This document shows positions 32,332-45,700 of a DNA stretch of 64,000 nt, in pieces. Positions within the stretch are counted from its first letter, which is position 1. Each line of letters opens with the position of its first letter. Source of the DNA: Turbatrix aceti (Eukaryota; Nematoda; Chromadorea; Rhabditida; Panagrolaimidae). The DNA lies in contig OZ017768.1 of NCBI GenBank assembly GCA_963969345.1, positions 8,704,718 through 8,768,717 on the forward strand, in the 5' to 3' direction. A program made the position numbers and the translations under genes. The notes beneath the pieces were generated by a model, which worked only from the letters and a program-made list of their open reading frames with translations, had not been told where the DNA came from and searched no databases.

Positions 32332-35300
32332 TTAAAACAGAGGCTGACGTTGCATGTTCGTAGGATCGTAGTTGAGGCCGGATAGCAGGGGCGAAGCCAT
32401 GCCGCCCTGGGGTGGCTGGGAGGGAGACATGAGCGCCGACGGAGGCATCGAGGGTGGCATCGACGAGAGTCCACTCGACATGCTGTCGTGGAAGCCCATG
32501 TGGCCGTTTGTCGCGGATTTTTGGAAGTATTTTTCGAGCTTGGCTAAACATGATAAAAAATTGTTTTTGAGTAACATTTTTTTTACAATAATTATTCAAT
32601 TAGCAAAAAATTCCTTGTTTTTCAAAATTTTGGGGAGATTTTTCATAAAAAAATAGTTTTTTTTATTTAAAAAATAAAAAAAATTATTTGTAAAACATTC
32701 AATTTTTAGGAAAAATTTTTCGTGAAATTTTTTTTCGTTATATTGCCAAATTTTTTTACGAAATGTTTCCGTTTTTTAACAAAACAATTTTTTAAAGTAA
32801 AAGTTTTGCCTATTTTTTTAATTCCACTTTTTAGCGAAATTTGTTTTTAAATATTTTAAAACGAAAAAAAATATATATTTTACGTTTTTTTTGGTCACGT
32901 TCTTTAATTTTTTAGAAAAAAAATTTCTAGCTCGTAAATTTTACTACTTACAAAATTCGAATCTCTAAAAAAACCCACTTGTAATATGCTTGCCGTAGCT
33001 GTACTTTTTGATCTGCGGAATGAGTGGCTTGATGGCAATGACGAGCTTTCTCCTCTCCTGGCTGTCAGCGACGTCGAGCATCTTCTGTATGACGTAGTTC
33101 GCGTAGGCATCCTTCATCATCTCCAGCAAGAGACTCGAATCCCCGTCACTGAAAACGCACCTTGAGTGACCCTCAGGTAACCGTCCGTTCTCCTGGTCTC
33201 TCTCGCCCCCCGCAAAAACTCACTCTTTGCAGACCTCGTCGATGAGAGCCTTCTGGTGGTGGGGGCTTCCGAGCGAGAGGCACTTCTCGACGACGTTCGA
33301 CGCAAACTTGTGCTGAGCGTACTTGAGAACGTTGCCTTTGATTTCAGCGACAATTCGGTCCCTATCCACCTCGTCGCCGTGCTCGATGACGTGTTGTATC
33401 ACGTAGTTACCGTACTGATCGACGACGAGATCGGAGACGTTTTCGTGGAGTTGTTGGAGGACGGGGCGACGCTGGTCGGGTGACATGCAGTATTCGAGGA
33501 CGCGTTGGATTACTCGGCAGCCGTCTGTAAAATTTCAGGTGAACAAATGCAATAGAAAATTTTTTTTTTGGGTTTTTTTAATGAAAAGTAAACAAATTCT
33601 AAAAAAACAAAAACACAACTTTTTAGAACAAAAAGTTTCGCAAATTATATTCCATTTTTTAGTTAAGCAACTAAAATTAGCAATTTTTGAGAAAAAAATT
33701 TTAAAAACCCAAAAATTATGTTTGAGAAATTTGAAAAAAATTACGAACATTTTTTTCGACATTTTTCGACAAAAAAAAATCTAAAAAACATTGTTTTTTT
33801 AATATAAATAGAAAAACGATATTTTTTGTCAAAAAAACATTCAAAATGCACAAAAAAATGAGATTTATTTTTAAATAAACTTTTCAACAAAATAATTTAC
33901 AATTTTAATTTCTGAGTCATTTGTTTTTCAAAATTAAACTCATTTTAAATGTTTGAAAAAAAATTAATTTTATTTTTGGAAAAAAAATTAATTCTATTTT
34001 TGAAAAAAAAAATTAATAAAAAAAATTGAAAATAAAAAAACTAAATTTCTACGAATAAAAATTTCATGTCCAAAAAGTTACAAATTTGTTTTTCTCAAAA
34101 AAAACTCACAAGGATGCTTGGCAAGAGCGGCGACATTCTCAGCAGGGCCTTCGGTGAAGGCTTTGATGATGAAGTCGAGGTGATCAGGCTCGGTGACGGT
34201 CTGGATGATTTTCTGGACGACATGGTTGCCGTTCTGGTCCTTGACACACTGCAGCACGTTGTCACGCATCTCGTCGAGCACTTCCACCTGTTGTTCGGGA
34301 TTCACGGTTTCGAGGGCCTTCTGGATGACACGACAGCCGTACATCTGGAGCGCGAGGGTCATGACTTTGCCTCGAATCGCGGCAACCAGCTGATTTTTCT
34401 GATCCGGAGTTCCGAATTCGAAGAATTTCTGGATGACGTAATTTCCAAAGACGTCGGTCATGAGCGTGTGCGCGTGTTTGATGACTTCGCCGAAGACGGC
34501 CTGTTTTTCGGCGACGGACGCGCGTTCGAGTTTTTGCTGGATAAATCTCGATCCATGCTGATCCTTTGCAAATTCCAAAACATGCGCTCCGAGATCGTTG
34601 AGTCCAAGCTGGGGTAACCGACTGTTCCGGAAGTCGTCCAAAAGATGCGACCTCGGTTGATTACTCGCTGCCGCATCTGCGCCGCGTTTGTCCCCGATCG
34701 CAGCCGGCCCATTCCCGCTGCCAGAGTTGTTCTGTGCATCGACGCCGTTCAGCGGAGTGCCGTTGAGCCCGCTCACCGCCCTCGACGGAGGTCCGCCGTG
34801 GTGGCCGCCGTGATGCTGGTTGACGACGTGCGGGTGGTGGTGGAGCAGGTGGGGTGCCGGTGAAGGCCCGATTCGACGCAGAACCGGCTGACCTGCATTG
34901 AAGCCTGCCGGGCCCGGTTGAGGGGGCGCGGTGGTGTAGGTCGGGGGCTGCGCGGCTGCCGGTGGTGGGGCGGGTTGGGCGAAGCCGGAGTCTGAAAAAA
35001 TGGGGTCAGTAAAGGTGTAAAATTTTTTTTCGTAAACATTACAAAAAATTAGGAATTTTTTTTATAAAAATTACTAAAATTTGTATTTTATTTTTATACA
35101 AATTCAAAAAATTAAAAAAGTTTTTATTATATTTTGAATAATTTTTTTTATTATTCAACAAATTTAAAAAAAAAATATATTTTTAAGGAAAATGGTGACA
35201 AAACTTAGATCAGAAAACGCGTAAAAAAATTTTGATAAAGAAATATCAAAAAAAAATGCGCAAAATAATTCAAAATTTTTTTTTTCTGCAAAAAAAATTC

Positions 35301-38300
35301 CGACGAATTTTATTTCGTCAAAAAAAATTTAAAAAATTTGTGTTTTGTCCTCCAATAACAATACAACGGTACTTTCTAGTTGCAAGTCCCCGTGGAAGCA
35401 AAACTCATAAAAACACGATAATTTACTGTTGGTCGAACTAAAAATGCATCACTTGGTTTGGTCAAGTGTTACACGGAATTTTCGACCGTATAAAAAAATT
35501 ACAAATATGTAAATATTATTTTTAAAAAAAATTCTTAACCCCAAAAAAAACTCACAAATCGGCGATCCAGGTCCCATGAAGAATGGCTGAGCGTAGGGCA
35601 CCGGTTGCATCGATAGACTGTCCCTCCGTCTGCCGTTTGTCACCGTCATGGTCGAAAACTGATCCATGAGCTGTCCAGGCGTGGTGTAGACGCCGTTGGC
35701 TGCCGATGCAAAGTTTCCAAACGAAATCGTCGGCGACGATCCGTAGGGTGGATAGACCGCGCCAAACGATCCACAACCATAGTTGCTCGACGATACACCC
35801 CGGTTTTCGACGAGATACGACGGCGTCGCGTAGTAGAACGGCGAGCGCTGGGCCTGGGCCTGAGCCTGGGCCTGCTGCTGCTGCGAGGGCTGTTGTCCAG
35901 GCGGTCCACCGGGTACAGACTCCGCATTCGGATCGTTTGGTCCAACGAGGCCGTGGGTGGTCATTTCCGTGCCCTGCTGGATGGAAGCCATCGGCGGAGC
36001 TGCGCCGAACGGCATGCAGCGGAAGTACTTGGCCGAATCGCCGTACGACGCCGGAGAAGACGAAAGCACGTTGTCCAGCATGTTGGTCACGACCATAGAC
36101 GTCGAGTCTATCACCGGTGACACGGCAATGTCGTTGCCCTGGACAGCGCCCTTCACGTCGATCGGCTTGCTTACCGCGTGCTCTGGAAATTGGAAAAAAA
36201 TGTAAATTACGCCAAATCCCCCAAAATTGGACGTTTTAGCTATTTTTATATAAAAAACTTTTTCCTAGAAAAATTGTGTAATAAATTGGTAAAAAATTGC
36301 AAATGACCAAAAAAATATTCACTCTTTTCAAATTTTTTTTTAAATAACGTTTTCATTCATAAAAAATGTTTTTTCAGAAAAAAAACATTAGTTTGACTGT
36401 AAAAACCATTCACATTGTCCTTAAAGCACGGGAAATAAATAATTAATAAAAATAAAAAATTCATAAGTATCTCGGGTCCTCTGTGATTCAATTTTTTGTC
36501 CTCCCTCGCTCTCAATAATTAATTCAGTTCCTCAAAAAAACAAAAAATTACGATGCTATGAAAATTTTAAAAAACTTCAAATAACCAATTTTTGCACAAA
36601 AAAATAATAAGACAATTTCTAATTTTTTTATTATAACTGAAACGTTCATTTCCGGCCCTGATGCCAGTTTTTTTTTCAAAAAGAAAAAAATTTAAAGCCA
36701 TGATAACTGAGTCCGACATCGTCTATTTACTTCAACTTCTGCATCCATCCATCCTTATCGCGCACGTGACAGAACCACCACCCCCTCCCATGGACAGCAG
36801 CACTCATCAATGGTGCAATCCAAAAAATCGATAACCAATAACTGACATCAATGATCCTCCCCAAAATGTGAGCCAGAAACCTACCAGGCAGGATAAAATA
36901 AATCATGGCAGACAAACAAAGAAATTTCTATAATAATATCAGCACCAATAATATTTAGAGATAATTAATTTTTAATCATTTGTCCAGAAAAAAAATTATA
37001 AGCACAATAGTTTACGTTAAAACTCTTCTCCAAAAAAATCACAGAGTGTGACGACGATGGATGATGATGAGTCAGAGTCAGAAACAGAAACCGGAGGACA
37101 CCACGAAGGATGTTGCTGCGGCCGTTCGTCTCCAGTCAACGTTAACGTCGTTTTTTTTTTGGTTTTCAAAAAACTCCTCGCCTTCGTCCTCGTTGTCGCT
37201 TAGATAGGAAGATAGACTCGCGTGATACGGGAAATAAGCGCAGGCAGGGAACAGGGGCGATGATGGTTTGGGACCCGATGATGCACCGCATCCGACCGGA
37301 CGGCTATCATTGTTCCTTGTCTCGCGTATGCATGCTTACACCACAACAATGGAACCAGGGAATGGCTGACGATCTCATGTCAGATACAGTAGAGCTTGGT
37401 TTTTTTTAGGGAAGTGGAAAAAACAAAACATTTTATTTAGAGCAGAATGGATTTTTATAAAACCAAAACACGGTATTTTTTTAAAAATACTGTAATTTAG
37501 GCCAGAAAAACTGCCAAAGGTTCAAATTTCCAAAAACAAAACCCAAAAAAATCAGAAATCGCGTAAAATTCGGCTGATAGGTCTTGAAACGAAAAAATAA
37601 AAACAATCGTGCTAAGACCAGTTTAGGAGTTTTGAAGTGGTTATAATCCCCCAAAAATATAAAAAAAATAACGCATTTCGTGTTAGAACCTAATTGAAGA
37701 TCTTGAAACGAAAAAAAATAAACAAATTCGCGTCAAGACTAACTATTGATCCTTGAAATAAAAAAAACCCTTTCGCCCCAAAAAAACCTGCAACAACCCT
37801 AAAGCTACCGTAACACATTCACATAACAAATAAATCATCCTAAAAGTACAAAAAAATGCCGACAAGCAATAAATAGGCAAAAAAACGACTACAATCCTGC
37901 CATCTGCCAGCTTCTACCTCACAAGCTATATTTATGACGGCAAAAAAAACATCTAAATCCCCTCGCCAAGGGTTAATGACGGCAACGAGTATGTAGATAC
38001 CTAGCAACAGTCAAGCGAAAAAAAAAGAAATCTCATGAGAGCTCAATTATGCACAAAAAGAAAAAAAAGTACTTTGCGATAATAAAAACCACTCTTGTAA
38101 AAATTTATTATCAAGGTGTGGCGCACTTTTGATGCACAAAAAAATCACAGGCATGGGATTTTTTTAGCGCTGGTAAAAAAAACAATTAAAAAAAGTTTTC
38201 AGCACCGAATAAAAAAATATGGCTGCTTCAGGTGGCTTTTTGGAGAAAATCGGCCTTTGCGGCGAAAATCCGGTACTCGGAAGCGGCAGCTTAGCCTCCT

Positions 38301-38619
38301 GAGGACTGCAGTCGACTTTTCTAAGCCCTCTCTGACCAGGCAATTTTATAAAAACGCGTCAGAGATAAAAAAAATAAATGTCGGACGCTTGCAGCATCCA
38401 TGACCGGTAATTACAGGCCATCACTGCTGGATGTCTGTCAGGGCATAAAAAATAGCTGTGAAGCATGGAAAAGAGCAATGTAGGTTGAAAATCCGTCACA
38501 AATGGCTCAAAACCCATCAAAAAAATTCTGAACCCTAACTGAACATTTTTATGCTTATAAAATTTTTTTTCGTTAAACTCACCGGAACGATGATACGGAG
38601 GTTTTTCAGTCATTACCAT
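32332..38619 (-). CDS. Pumilio-family RNA-binding protein (PUF), 742 aa, complete
   Basis: PUF proteins bind UGUA-type sites in 3' UTRs through eight alpha-helical repeats and repress or destabilise mRNAs. Exons on minus: 38619-38583, 36182-35556, 34991-34110, 33524-33224, 33148-32979 and 32543-32332. They sum to 743 codons, all in phase. Exon 1 ([12 protein letters not shown]) is 12 codons, joined over a 2.4-kb intron to [12 protein letters not shown]. The N-terminal 330 residues are low complexity, with a [15 protein letters not shown] run and a His-rich stretch ([20 protein letters not shown]). The Pumilio domain starts at [15 protein letters not shown] and shows repeat helices [66 protein letters not shown] and ANYVIQKML. 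It closes with YGKHI and LEKYFQK. The set matches Pumilio/PUM1-2 type specificity (inferred). The first exon assignment rests on phase and donor match. Confidence 0.95.
36183..38582 (-). other. Large first intron of the Pumilio gene
   Basis: This holds no protein-coding candidate. It is A/T-rich with many A-runs. Near 37250-37350 there is a GC-richer stretch without an open frame. Its length is unusual beside the 45-60 bp introns nearby and is typical of a regulatory first intron. Confidence 0.5.
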
Positions 38620-41201
38620 GGTTGAAAATTTGTAGTAATCTCTCTTTGTTGAAAGTACAAAAGTTGTCACGAATTGGAGTAGGGTATATACAAATACTGT
38701 ACACAACAACAAAAAATAACAAAGAAAAAGGGAAGAAATGTACAAAGTATGGTACAGAAACGGTATTAACCTGAAAAAAGAACGGATACAATTATCAATG
38801 ATTCAATAGGAAAAAATATAGTGAACGAGTTTGGCCTAAAAAAATTGTCGCGAGCAAACACGCGTCTCAACGAGAAAATTGATCATCATCATCATGAAAA
38901 GCAACGGATAATGGCGGCGAGATAAAAAAAATACAGGGCCAAAAATATGGAAGAACTCAAAAAAGTATACGCAGAAGAACGTTACAGGTTGCAGTACGTG
39001 CCACCCCCGCGAATATTTTTGCTGTTGGAGAGTAGGCTTGCTTGGCAATGACCCAAAAAGCAACGCCAGGCGCACATTCAGACTGCTATATTTTTGTGTC
39101 TTGTCTCGTGTACAACCCCAGCCCGGCCGATAAAGAGGAGGAGGACCGCCGACGACATCGATGCGGCGCAGGCGGGTGCGGCTGCGGCGGCGGCGGACCG
39201 GTGAAACACCACGACACAAAAGTTGTACCAGACAGGCAAAGAGAAAAAATAGTAAAAAAAGATTGGACACGCACAGACCAGACAGAATCGAAGGATGTGA
39301 GGATGTGGATGCACAATCCATTCATTCTTTTACTCCTTCAGCAGCGACTGCGGCGGCTGCGCTGCGTGCGCGTGCACAAAAGTGTACACATCATCCACCC
39401 CGAAACACGCAGACGCAGACGCGTTCGCGTATTTTAGCTGCTGTTAGCTGACTGGCTAACACTCAAGGAAGAAGAACAAGTCCAGAGCGGCAACGAAAAA
39501 AAAAAGAATTAGGCCAGACAGAAGACGGGCGAGCGAACAAGTGAAAAAACGTGTCCCTACTCGATCTTTTCTCCTCCTACTTTTTCTCTCGTTGTCTGCA
39601 CCCTCTTTTGTCTTCGTCCTTTGTACACGTTTTACGTGTTCGTCCGTCATGCATGTCTTACACGCAGTAATGCAATGTGCGTACTGTCTGGACGTGTGTG
39701 TACGTATACGTTTCCTTGTCTATTGCTCTCGGGGCTCTCTTCAAGTCTTTTCTCTTTTTTTCTCTCAATGCGAAGACAAACAAAAAAAAGGGGGAAACGA
39801 ACGTCTTTCGTTCGTTCTTTCTTCGTTCCTTCTTTCACTTCCTGTCTGTCTGCATCCGAATAATATTTCATAGCCTCAAGCAAAAGTAAGTGTAACTTTC
39901 TTCTCTTTTTTTTTCGTAATACGACGTCAGTCAGCGTTCGTCTTCTTTTTTTGCGAAGGGTAACATTTATCACTTTTGTCGCATGCATGCACTTTGGGCC
40001 CAGAGGTCACGCATGCGTTTTTGACACTGGCTTCAGCCATCCATCCATCCATCCATCTCGTGGATTTCCGGTGGTGCCCGGTCGCACGTACACACACAGG
40101 CTGGGTGATTGATAGTAATCGCAATCATTTTTTTCTGATGATTAGGACTTCTTCGTCGTCTTCGTTTTGGTCCGTCGCACGGGGGTGAAATAACATGTGA
40201 CGCAATATTTTTTTAGTCGTCTAATTCAATTACCGATACGATGCATGCCGATGCGATGAAAAAGACCGTAAATTCGATGTCTTCGATGTGGGTTTTTTTT
40301 TCTTGCGTTCAACTGATCCTCTGGGGAATTTTGGAATTTTTTTGTCGCGTTTTGACGAAAAAAAGAGTTCAACGCGCTGGAATCGAAAAAAAACCCCAAA
40401 AAAAATACGTTCAAAATGCAAGTTTTGACAGTTGACCAAAAAGTAACGTCGGAAAGTGAAAAGTACCGTAATTTTACCGTTACTCTCAAAACGAAATTTT
40501 CGAATCCCGTTTTTTCCAGTTTTTGAACGTAATTTTTGGTTTTTCTTTCATTTTTTGTTCTATACTTACGTTTTTTTGCCGATTTTCACATCCAAATGAT
40601 TTTGAGCCCGTTTTGCATGGCCAGGGATGAACACAGGTTTACGATTAGTCACTACTGATGCGGAGCGATGTGGATGAGATCCAAAGTGGTAGGTAGTTAG
40701 GTACGTCATTCGTATCAGTCTCATCAAATTTTTTTCCTATTTTTACGAAGTAACGAACCACTTTGCTACGCACACGTAGGTAGTTGTTTGGTTTTGGGGG
40801 TACTAATTATTTATTTACCAGAAGAGCGAGCAACCAGGGGACCGGACTGATTAGGTTTGTACACGAAGAGAGAGACAAACTGGTTGGGGCCTCTGGTGTA
40901 TGTATGTGGTCGCTTTCACTATCATCGTCCAGGCCAGGCCGGCCAACTCCAGGGGCCGACTCGACTCGGTCATACTCCTGTGATCTCTGTGAAACAAAAC
41001 TTCATTGCAATCATGATACAGGTGTCAGCTAAACCACAAAAAAATGATGATGAAAAATGAAAAAATAAATAATACACAAACATGAAAAAAAGAGAAAGAA
41101 TCAAAGACAGGGTTGTAGTAGGCTCGACCGTTTTTTTCTTTCGTGTCAGGACCAATTTTACTGGTACACATGATTTTCGTGCCAGGAACCATCCATCCAT
41201 C
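38620..41201. other. Pumilio upstream region and AIG1 3' flank
   Basis: No gene is supported. The segment is low-complexity: ATCATCATCATC near 38882, GGCGGCGGCGG near 39185-39200, TCCTCCT and GTTCGTTC runs near 39570-39830 and CCATCCATCCATCC near 40040. It probably holds the Pumilio promoter and 5' UTR. The long open frames here lack any family feature. Confidence 0.45.
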
Positions 41202-42564
41202 TCAGTCGGTCTTCTGCGTCTGTTTTCCAACGGCAATCGGAGCTGTTTCGGCATGGGCTGAGCCCCAGAGCAACCGATTGAAACCGTCTCCGATCAGGTA
41301 GAGAATCCAGAGTCCAAGACCACCGCCGGCAAGGAAGGCTGCGATGTAGACGTCATCCAGGTAGTTGAACAAGGGGTACAGCCAGAAACCATGTACATAT
41401 CGTACCGAAAAGATGCTGAAAAAAAAATGTGTTAGTTCAGGCGGACAGGAATTTTTGATAAAACCCCGTCAGCTGGCGCCGACTACCAGAATGCTATGTA
41501 CACAGGTTTTTCAACCAATCTAGACATGATATCAGGTGTCGCCTACAGCTGAGTAGACGCTAACCCGCTTGAACGAAAAAGAATCCGGAATTGGTGATAA
41601 GAAACGGGAAGCGAAGCAAAAATGGCCCAAAAATGTCGGAAAAGTGTCAGAAAAGTAAAAAAAAAGCAACGTAACTACAAAAAGTAACGTACAATAATAA
41701 AAAGTACAAAACAAAACGTTACATCACAAAGAAGAAAGTACCGTAAAAATGTTGTTGCTCACAACGAAAAGTAACATCAAAAAGGAAAAAGTACAGTAAC
41801 TATATCGTTACTCTCAAAACGACATTTTTGATCGTAAATATTTTGCCACGTTTTTGACGTAATTTTCGCTTTTCGATCCTTTTTTGAGTATCCAAATCAA
41901 ATTTCCATCAACTTACATCGTCAAATACAGAAGGTAGAGACTGGCAACAACAATGCCGCCATATCTCTTGGGCGGAGTGCGATGGCAAGTAACGATAGTA
42001 TCAATGAGCAGGAATCCAATCGGAGCAGTATGGGTAACATGATTGTGCCATTGTGGAATGATTTTGGCGACTTCTCTGGGAACCACGAATTCGGGATTGG
42101 CAAGGTAGAGGCCCCAGAAGAGAAGACAGGTGGCCTAAAAATCAGAAATAAATTATTTTCGTTTCAAGACAAAAAACAAAAATGGTGCCAGGACCGAGCC
42201 TGCCGGTTTTCAATCAAAATAAAAACAGCTTTTGACCTACCATGCCAACGGGAAAAGCAGAAGTAGCGTACATGACGTCGACGACAGCGTGAAACTTGGT
42301 GGACCTCCAGTAGCTGGGAACGTGGGAATGCTTGGCATCGTAGGTCTTGACATGGGTCATTTCTTCCTTCCAGTCAATGAGCGTGCAGATGAAGCAGATC
42401 GTATGGTAAACAGTCTGGAGGACAAAATTGAGCATCGTGAGCATGACGAGTTTCGAGAACCACGAATCAAAGCCTGGCCTCGGCATGTACTGGACGTCGT
42501 AGTAGAGCGAGCCGGCGTAGACGCCAAACATGATGCCGTAGATTATGACACGAAAAAAACCCAT
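41202..42564 (-). CDS. AIG1/ADTRP-family membrane hydrolase 1, 251 aa
   Basis: AIG1 and ADTRP are multi-pass membrane threonine hydrolases that cleave fatty acid esters of hydroxy fatty acids, using a Thr and a His. Exons are 42564-42241, 42135-41918 and 41415-41202, in phase. The likely catalytic residues are Thr43 (KLVMLTMLNF) and His143 (WHNHVTHTAPI). Hydrophobic helices occur at about 5-20, 39-64, 90-108, 109-119, 145-156, 165-182 and 198-225. The C-terminus reads GKQTQKTD. An AG acceptor lies 9 bp before the ATG and the stop of the next AIG1 gene lies only 158 bp upstream on the same strand, an operon-like layout. Nematode homologs of this family are known. It differs in exon layout from genes 2 and 3, so it split off earlier. 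Confidence 0.88.
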
Positions 42565-42722
42565 CCTGACTTCTGAAAGCACAGTTGAAACACCAAAAAC
42601 CACTCGATGCCCAAACAAGGCAACAAAAAAACCGCGTAAACAATTTTTCGCGTCAAGAGTATTAAATTTATATAAAACCACAAAAAAAGTCAAATTCCGA
42701 AAAAAAACATTCGAGGGGGTTT

Positions 42723-45700
42723 CTAACGAATTTTTTTCTTCTCAACACGGCCATATTGCCCTGCCGGATGGGGGAGAGCGGCGTTGATGAGTCGTCCGGC
42801 TGTCAAAAAGCCGAGGAAGACAACGATGCAGCCGGCGAAGAAGATGATGCGTTCGCCGTCATTCAGTTGGGCCAGAATTGGGTAGGCCCATTTTCCGGAT
42901 ACGTGGTGGAAGTAGTGAAGGCTGAAAGGGGGGGTTGGGTGAAATAATGGTTTTTAAAGAATATGGAAGGGTTTTTTAGGACAAAAAAAGGAGAAAAAAC
43001 ATCTTTAGAACTAAAAATCGACATTTATGGTTCCAAATTCTAAAATACCAAAAAAATCTACAAAGTGTCCTAAAAACAACAAAAAATGTAAACAATACCG
43101 TAAAATGTGAATTTGTAGATCGAATTTCAAATTTTGCAAAGAAAATTTTGGAACATCAAAAAATGGTAAAAACACAAAAATCGAATGAAAAAGACCCAAA
43201 AATCGTAGAAAATAATCAAAAAAAAGCAAGATTTATGGGAAAATCAAAAATTACAACTTTTCATGCCCAAAACAAACGTACAACAACCAGTAATTTTCAA
43301 ATCCGTCAAACTGCTTTCCTAGTCGTTAGCAGAGTACTACTCAAGTTCCTAGCGTAACATGAAGCCAGTCCCGGGGTTGCTCAGTAATTATCCTTCAACA
43401 CGCATGAAAAAAACCCTACACCGTTATCCAAATGATCACTTTCTGAAGTACCATTCACAATTTCACATCAGTGAAAAGCGCAAGAAAACGTGTGTTGTAC
43501 CCAATCGACGAGGCTGAGGGAGGAAGGAAGGAAGAAAGGAGGAAAGGAAGACGACTACCAACAACACAACCAACCAACACCTAGCTTGTAGTAGTGCTAC
43601 GTACGTAAATATATATTTGTGTCCGAAAACCTCACCAGGCACTGGCGCCTGGGCTTTGGAAGAAGAAGAAGAAGAAAAGGTCGGTGTTTGTTGACTCTCT
43701 TGCTACATTCATTCGTTATTCGTCTTCAATTCAACTTCGGGCCCAGGTGGTTGGTGGCTGGTTGCCCTTTTCTACCTCCCTCGGGGTGTCGCGTCACGCG
43801 AAGTATTCGAACTTCCCGCGTTCTGGTCTCGAGGCGAAATGGAGGAGCGCGTGCGCATCGAGCTCAACCTCGGCCCGATCCTCTGGAAACCAGAGTTGTC
43901 GACCGAGCCAAAATTACCGAGCCGAGCATTCGAGCCGCTCGGCTCGGCTCGGTGGTTCTCGAGCCGAGCATTCGAGCCGCTCGGCTCGGCTCGGTTGCCC
44001 CCGAGCCGAGCATTCGAGCGAGCGGCTCGGCTCGCTCGAACCGAGCATGGCAATTTTTTCCACTCAATTTTCGCTTAGAAAAAAAATTTTTGGGGGCACA
44101 AAAACCATTTTATAACAAAAAACGTGTTTGGAATTTTGGAATTTAGCGTAAATAAACTACAAATATCATAGTTTTGGCGTAAAAAAAGTCATTTTTCGTC
44201 ATTTTTGGGTCATTTTTTAGGCTCGGCTCGGAATCCTCCGAGCCGAGCATTCGAGCCGCTCGGCTCGGCTCGGTAATCTTCGAGCCGAGCATTCGAGCCG
44301 CTCGGCTCGGCTCGATTTTTTCGAGCCGAGCATTCGAGCGAGCGGCTCGGCTCGCTCGGCTCGCTCGAATGCTCGAAATGCTCGGCTCGATGCTCGGCTC
44401 GGTCGACAACTCTGCTGGAAACTTCGCGACCAATCAACGAATGCGAACGTTCCCACAGATCTCCTCTTGTATCTTCCAGAATATTCTGCCCCGATTCGTA
44501 TATAAGGCTCTCATTCTGCCCCTGATTGTTGATGATGTATTGTTGATGATTTGTTGATGATTGGTTATTGTATTGTGGATATTGTTGTTGTTGGTTATTG
44601 TCTGTGTTATTCTGTGTTTATTGGGTGTTCCAATAAACCTCTGTGCTTTACTCCTGTGTGCCCCACGTAGAGCGACACTAGCGACCAGCTAACCTCATCG
44701 CCTGGTCCTAACGCTCGCTCTACCCTTCCCGGACCAGCTAACCTTATCGCCTGGTCCCACTCGTTTCCTCCGACCGGCAACTCGGTGCCCGGTCATCTCA
44801 CTCATCACCTACACCCACGGGCGCGTGTAGGAATCTCCTGGGTGAGTTCCTCTTTCTCTTTGGTTTTCGGTCGCTTGCCGCCCCGTTACAGGCAACGCGA
44901 CACCCGCGCCACCACCTCAACCCAACCGGGAGCCTGGTGTGCTCCCACAGGGGCTCGCTTGCATCGCGGGTAGCAGTGGGCAAAACAACAATAACAAACA
45001 TTTGTACATAGGTCAGGTCAGGGATATTGACACCTCAGACAGGTGCACGGGCACGTGGGGGGGGGGGTGGATGAGGGGGTGGGTGCCAGTGTTGTCGGGT
45101 TACCCGACCCGAAACCCGACCCGACCCGAACCCGACCCGAAAATCCCGGGTTTCGGGTCGGGTTACCCGAATTTTTCGGGTTCAGGTTCGGGTTCGGGTC
45201 GGGTAACCCGAAATTTTCGGGTTCGGGTTCGGGTTCGGGTCGGGTAACCCGAAATTTTCGGGTTTGGGTTCGGGTTCGGGTCGGGTTACCCGAAAATTTC
45301 GGGTTCGGTTTCGGGTTCGGGTCGGGTTTTCCAAATTTCGGGTTTGAGAACCCGACAATAAAAGTCAAAATGAGAAAAAAAGTTGAAAAAAACCGTTAAA
45401 CATGTCAAAAATTTGCTTCTGAAGACGCAATATTTGTTATATTAGCCTCCACAATGCAAAAATTTAAGTACAATTAAATAAATTTACCGATTTTATGAAA
45501 AAAAAAATTCGGGTTTCGGGTCGGGTTCTTCAGCTAACCCGCCCAAAACCCGAAAATTTCGGGTTTCGGGTCGGGTTACCCGAATTTTTCGGGTTCGGGT
45601 TCGGGTTCGGGTCGGGTTACCCGAAAATTTCGGGTTCGGGTTCGGGTTCGGGTCGGGTAACCCGAAATTTTCGGGTTCGGGTTCGGGTTCGGGTCGGGTT

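Noticed and set aside
32372..36205. Plus-strand open frames opposite the Pumilio exons, up to 183 residues
   Set aside because: They are antisense shadows of GC-rich Pumilio exons; the minus-strand frames match the eight PUF repeats and splice correctly.
39042..40188. Possible genes in the region upstream of Pumilio
   Set aside because: Low-complexity repeats dominate and no frame shows a domain, signal peptide or matching exon.
43619..44456. Several open frames of 60-175 residues rich in Arg, Ala, Glu and Ser
   Set aside because: They read through the GAGCC/GGCTC palindromic words of a hAT-type MITE and an LTR-like element, on both strands, with no conserved protein feature.
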